Positions 6,512-8,594 of a stretch of 8,594 nucleotides of DNA are shown piece after piece. The stretch lies in contig JALHLL010000155.1 in assembly GCA_022844575.1 (NCBI GenBank), positions 1-8,594 of the forward strand, in the 5' to 3' direction. Both the position numbers and the translations under genes were made by a program. The notes below the pieces were generated by a model that saw nothing but the letters and a program-made list of their open reading frames with translations, searched no databases and was not told the DNA's origin. This stretch comes from a bacterium. Its GTDB lineage: Bacteria; Bacteroidota; Ignavibacteria; Kapaibacteriales; UBA961. The first letter of the stretch is position 1; each line of letters starts with the position of its first letter.

Positions 6512-8594
6512 TTATTCAAATACAATCGGCTCCTGACCGCTTTCATCCAAAGGAAGAGCCGGTGGAGTCAATTCATCAACTTCGTCCTCTTCATGAGGTA
6601 CGCATGTTATATCAGCTATGCTGTCTTTGTCATCCAAACGGATAAGACGTACACCTTGTGTATTTCTGCCGATAACACGAATATCTTTAACAGGTTGACG
6701 TATAAGAACACCGCCTACAGTCATTACAACTAAGTCATCGGTATCATTTACCTCAAGTATCGAAACCACATCGCCCGTTTTAGGCGTAATATTCATGGAA
6801 ATTACACCCTTTGCACCGCGTCGAGTTAGTCGGAAGTCATCCATGGATGTACGTTTACCATAGCCGTTTATACCAACAACTACAACCTGCGAATCAATAC
6901 GTTTCGTAGCTACCATCGAAACAACTTTATCCTTACTATCAAGCATAATACCGCGAACACCGGTGGCAGTACGTCCCATGGATCGTACATCACTTTCATT
7001 AAAACGGCAAGCCAAACCTTTTTTAGTTCCGATTAAGATATTGCAATCACCATCCGTTAAACGAACGGCAATAAGTCTGTCTTTTTCATCGAGTGTTAAG
7101 GCAATTTTACCATTAACGCGTACATTTTCAAATTCACTAAGATTTGTTTTCTTCACTGTACCTTGTTGAGTACACATAAAGATATACTTATCATCGGTAA
7201 ATTCTTTGATAACCAAAAATGCAGTTACTTTTTCATCATTTTCTTTTTCGATAATATTTGCCAATGCACGCCCTTTGGCATTTCTACTGCCTTCAGGAAT
7301 ATCATATACTCGCAATTTGAATGCACGACCTTTATCGGTAAAGAACAATAGATAATGATGGGTGGAGGCATGGAATACCTGTTCTACATAATCATCCTCA
7401 TTAGTACCGGCACCATTAAGACCACGACCACCTTTTAACTGACGACGATAATTACTTACCGCAGTTCTTTTAATAAGTCCTTTGTGTGATATGGTAACAA
7501 TCATATCTTCATTGGCAACCATATCTTCAAGGGTAAAGTCACGCGCATCATATACTATTTCGGTACGGCGTTCATCGCCGTATTTATTTCTGAGAGTCGT
7601 TAACTCTTCCGCAATAATATTCATTTGCAATTCTTTACTTGCAAGAATTGCTTTCAACTGCTCAATCAATTTTATGATCTCGCGGTATTCGTTCATTATT
7701 TTTTCACGTTCAAGTCCCGTTAAACGCTGTAAGCGCATTTCGAGAATTGCTTTCGCCTGAATTTCCGATAATTGGAATCGTTCTTGCAAGCGTATCGAAG
7801 CCGTTGGCGCATCTTTCGACTCCCTAATGGTTTTAATTACTTCTTCAATATTATCGAGAGCAATAATAAAACCTTCTAAAATATGCGCGCGTTTTTCAGC
7901 TGCATTCAAATCGAATTGGCAACGTCGTACAATAACCGTATTACGATGTTTGATGAATTCTTCCATCATTTGCTTTAATGTAAGCACACGCGGACGACCA
8001 TTCACCAAAGCCAACATAATAACACCAAATGTCGTTTGCATTTGTGTTTGCTTATATAAATTATTAAGCACTACTTCCGGCTCAGCATCGCGTTTTAATT
8101 CAATAACTACGCGCAAACCGTCACGATCCGACTCATCACGAATATCTGAAATACCTTCAAGAGTTTTATGGCGTACCAACGTCGCAATCTTTTCAATCAG
8201 ACCAGCTTTTTGTACTTGATAAGGTAATTCGGAAATTATGATTTGTTCTTTTGTTTTTGTTTGTTCAATAACCGCTTTGGAGCGAACCAATACTCGTCCT
8301 CTGCCTGTTTCATAAGCATCTTTTACACCTTCATAACCATAGATGATACCTCCGGTTGGAAAATCGGGAGCTATAACATGTTTCATCAATTCCGGTATAG
8401 TAATATCAGGATTGGCAATCATAGCCAACAGTGCATTTACTACTTCTCTAAGATTATGAGGCGGAATATTGGTCGCCATACCGACAGCAATACCGCCGGA
8501 ACCATTGACCAATAACATCGGCAATACTGTAGGCAATACGGTCGGTTCTTCCAACGATTCATCGAAGTTCGGTCTGAAATCAACAGTATCCTTA
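6512..8594 (-). CDS. gyrA: DNA gyrase subunit A, N-terminus beyond the right edge
   Basis: This is the C-terminal 693 residues of GyrA, which with GyrB introduces negative supercoils using ATP. The frame is open through the right edge, starting at KDTVDFRPNFD. By comparison with E. coli GyrA about 140 residues are missing, including the winged helix and the catalytic Tyr. The tower region is clear: LLVNGSGGIAVGMATNIPP, with the DNA-intercalating Ile at fragment residue 35. It is followed by IPYQV-type and RDESDRDG motifs, the coiled-coil arms, and the six-bladed beta-pinwheel from about residue 350 onward. The GyrA box (7421-7441) reads QLKGGRG instead of QRRGGKG. The pinwheel is full length and ends in a short acidic tail, which supports GyrA rather than ParC. 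The receptor gene follows about 54 bases later on the same strand. Confidence 0.97.
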   Translation of the reverse strand, partial: KDTVDFRPNFDESLEEPTVLPTVLPMLLVNGSGGIAVGMATNIPPHNLREVVNALLAMIANPDITIPELMKHVIAPDFPTGGIIYGYEGVKDAYETGRGRVLVRSKAVIEQTKTKEQIIISELPYQVQKAGLIEKIATLVRHKTLEGISDIRDESDRDGLRVVIELKRDAEPEVVLNNLYKQTQMQTTFGVIMLALVNGRPRVLTLKQMMEEFIKHRNTVIVRRCQFDLNAAEKRAHILEGFIIALDNIEEVIKTIRESKDAPTASIRLQERFQLSEIQAKAILEMRLQRLTGLEREKIMNEYREIIKLIEQLKAILASKELQMNIIAEELTTLRNKYGDERRTEIVYDARDFTLEDMVANEDMIVTISHKGLIKRTAVSNYRRQLKGGRGLNGAGTNEDDYVEQVFHASTHHYLLFFTDKGRAFKLRVYDIPEGSRNAKGRALANIIEKENDEKVTAFLVIKEFTDDKYIFMCTQQGTVKKTNLSEFENVRVNGKIALTLDEKDRLIAVRLTDGDCNILIGTKKGLACRFNESDVRSMGRTATGVRGIMLDSKDKVVSMVATKRIDSQVVVVGINGYGKRTSMDDFRLTRRGAKGVISMNITPKTGDVVSILEVNDTDDLVVMTVGGVLIRQPVKDIRVIGRNTQGVRLIRLDDKDSIADITCVPHEEDEVDELTPPALPLDESGQEPIVFE

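Noticed and set aside
6498..6525. A promoter for the receptor gene (TTGTAT, 16 bases, GATAAA on the minus strand).
   Set aside because: Both boxes are only partial matches in AT-rich DNA, and no Bacteroidota-type TAnnTTTG box is correctly placed. It cannot be told from chance.
6504..6531. A 7-bp inverted repeat (AGCCGAT/ATCGGCT) across the gyrA stop codon as a gyrA terminator.
   Set aside because: The stem is short, the loop is 14 bases, and the downstream sequence on the minus strand has only four T in a row after several A, so terminator strength is doubtful.
7827..8219. A 130-codon open frame on the plus strand opposite gyrA.
   Set aside because: The conserved GyrA protein on the other strand explains the openness; the translated product is Ser/Arg-rich shadow sequence.

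Overview
The window looks like an ordinary chromosomal stretch from an AT-rich Gram-negative bacterium of the Bacteroidota/Chlorobiota/Kapaibacteriota (FCB) type. The grounds are a TonB-dependent receptor, a lipoprotein with a lipobox, Ig-like modules resembling DUF4397, and a gyrA of the Bacteroidota-like kind. The taxonomic placement is inferred from protein style, not from a search. I see no rRNA, tRNA, CRISPR array, insertion sequence or phage gene.

Left half, plus strand (1-3521). The 3' part of a large surface or secreted protein made of about five Ig-like modules (1-1554) is followed 34 bases later by a small acidic protein with an internal duplication (1589-2071). That gene overlaps by ATGA a signal-peptide protein with an Arg/Ser/Gly-rich segment and one C-terminal membrane helix (2068-2673). 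A perfect 10-bp hairpin with a T9 tract closes this set (2685-2716). A membrane fatty acid desaturase-family protein follows (2739-3521); its start is placed downstream of the terminator.

Right half, minus strand (8594 down to 3581). gyrA enters from the right edge without its N-terminus and ends at 6512. About 54 bases later comes a TonB-dependent receptor (6457-4490), then a lipoprotein (4468-3581) 21 bases further on. The order gyrA, receptor, lipoprotein on one strand with short gaps allows co-transcription. The receptor and lipoprotein probably form an outer-membrane uptake pair of unknown substrate. The lipoprotein gene converges on the desaturase gene, and a hairpin plus T tract that could end the minus-strand transcript lies across the desaturase stop codon.

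The most unusual signal is a long inverted repeat at 6417-6484 whose loop contains the receptor's start codons and whose 3' side is followed by a T-rich stretch. It may be a start-codon hairpin, an attenuator or a gyrA terminator. The acidic/Arg-Ser-Gly gene pair at 1589-2673 is the best candidate for an undescribed protein module, but its function cannot be read from the sequence.
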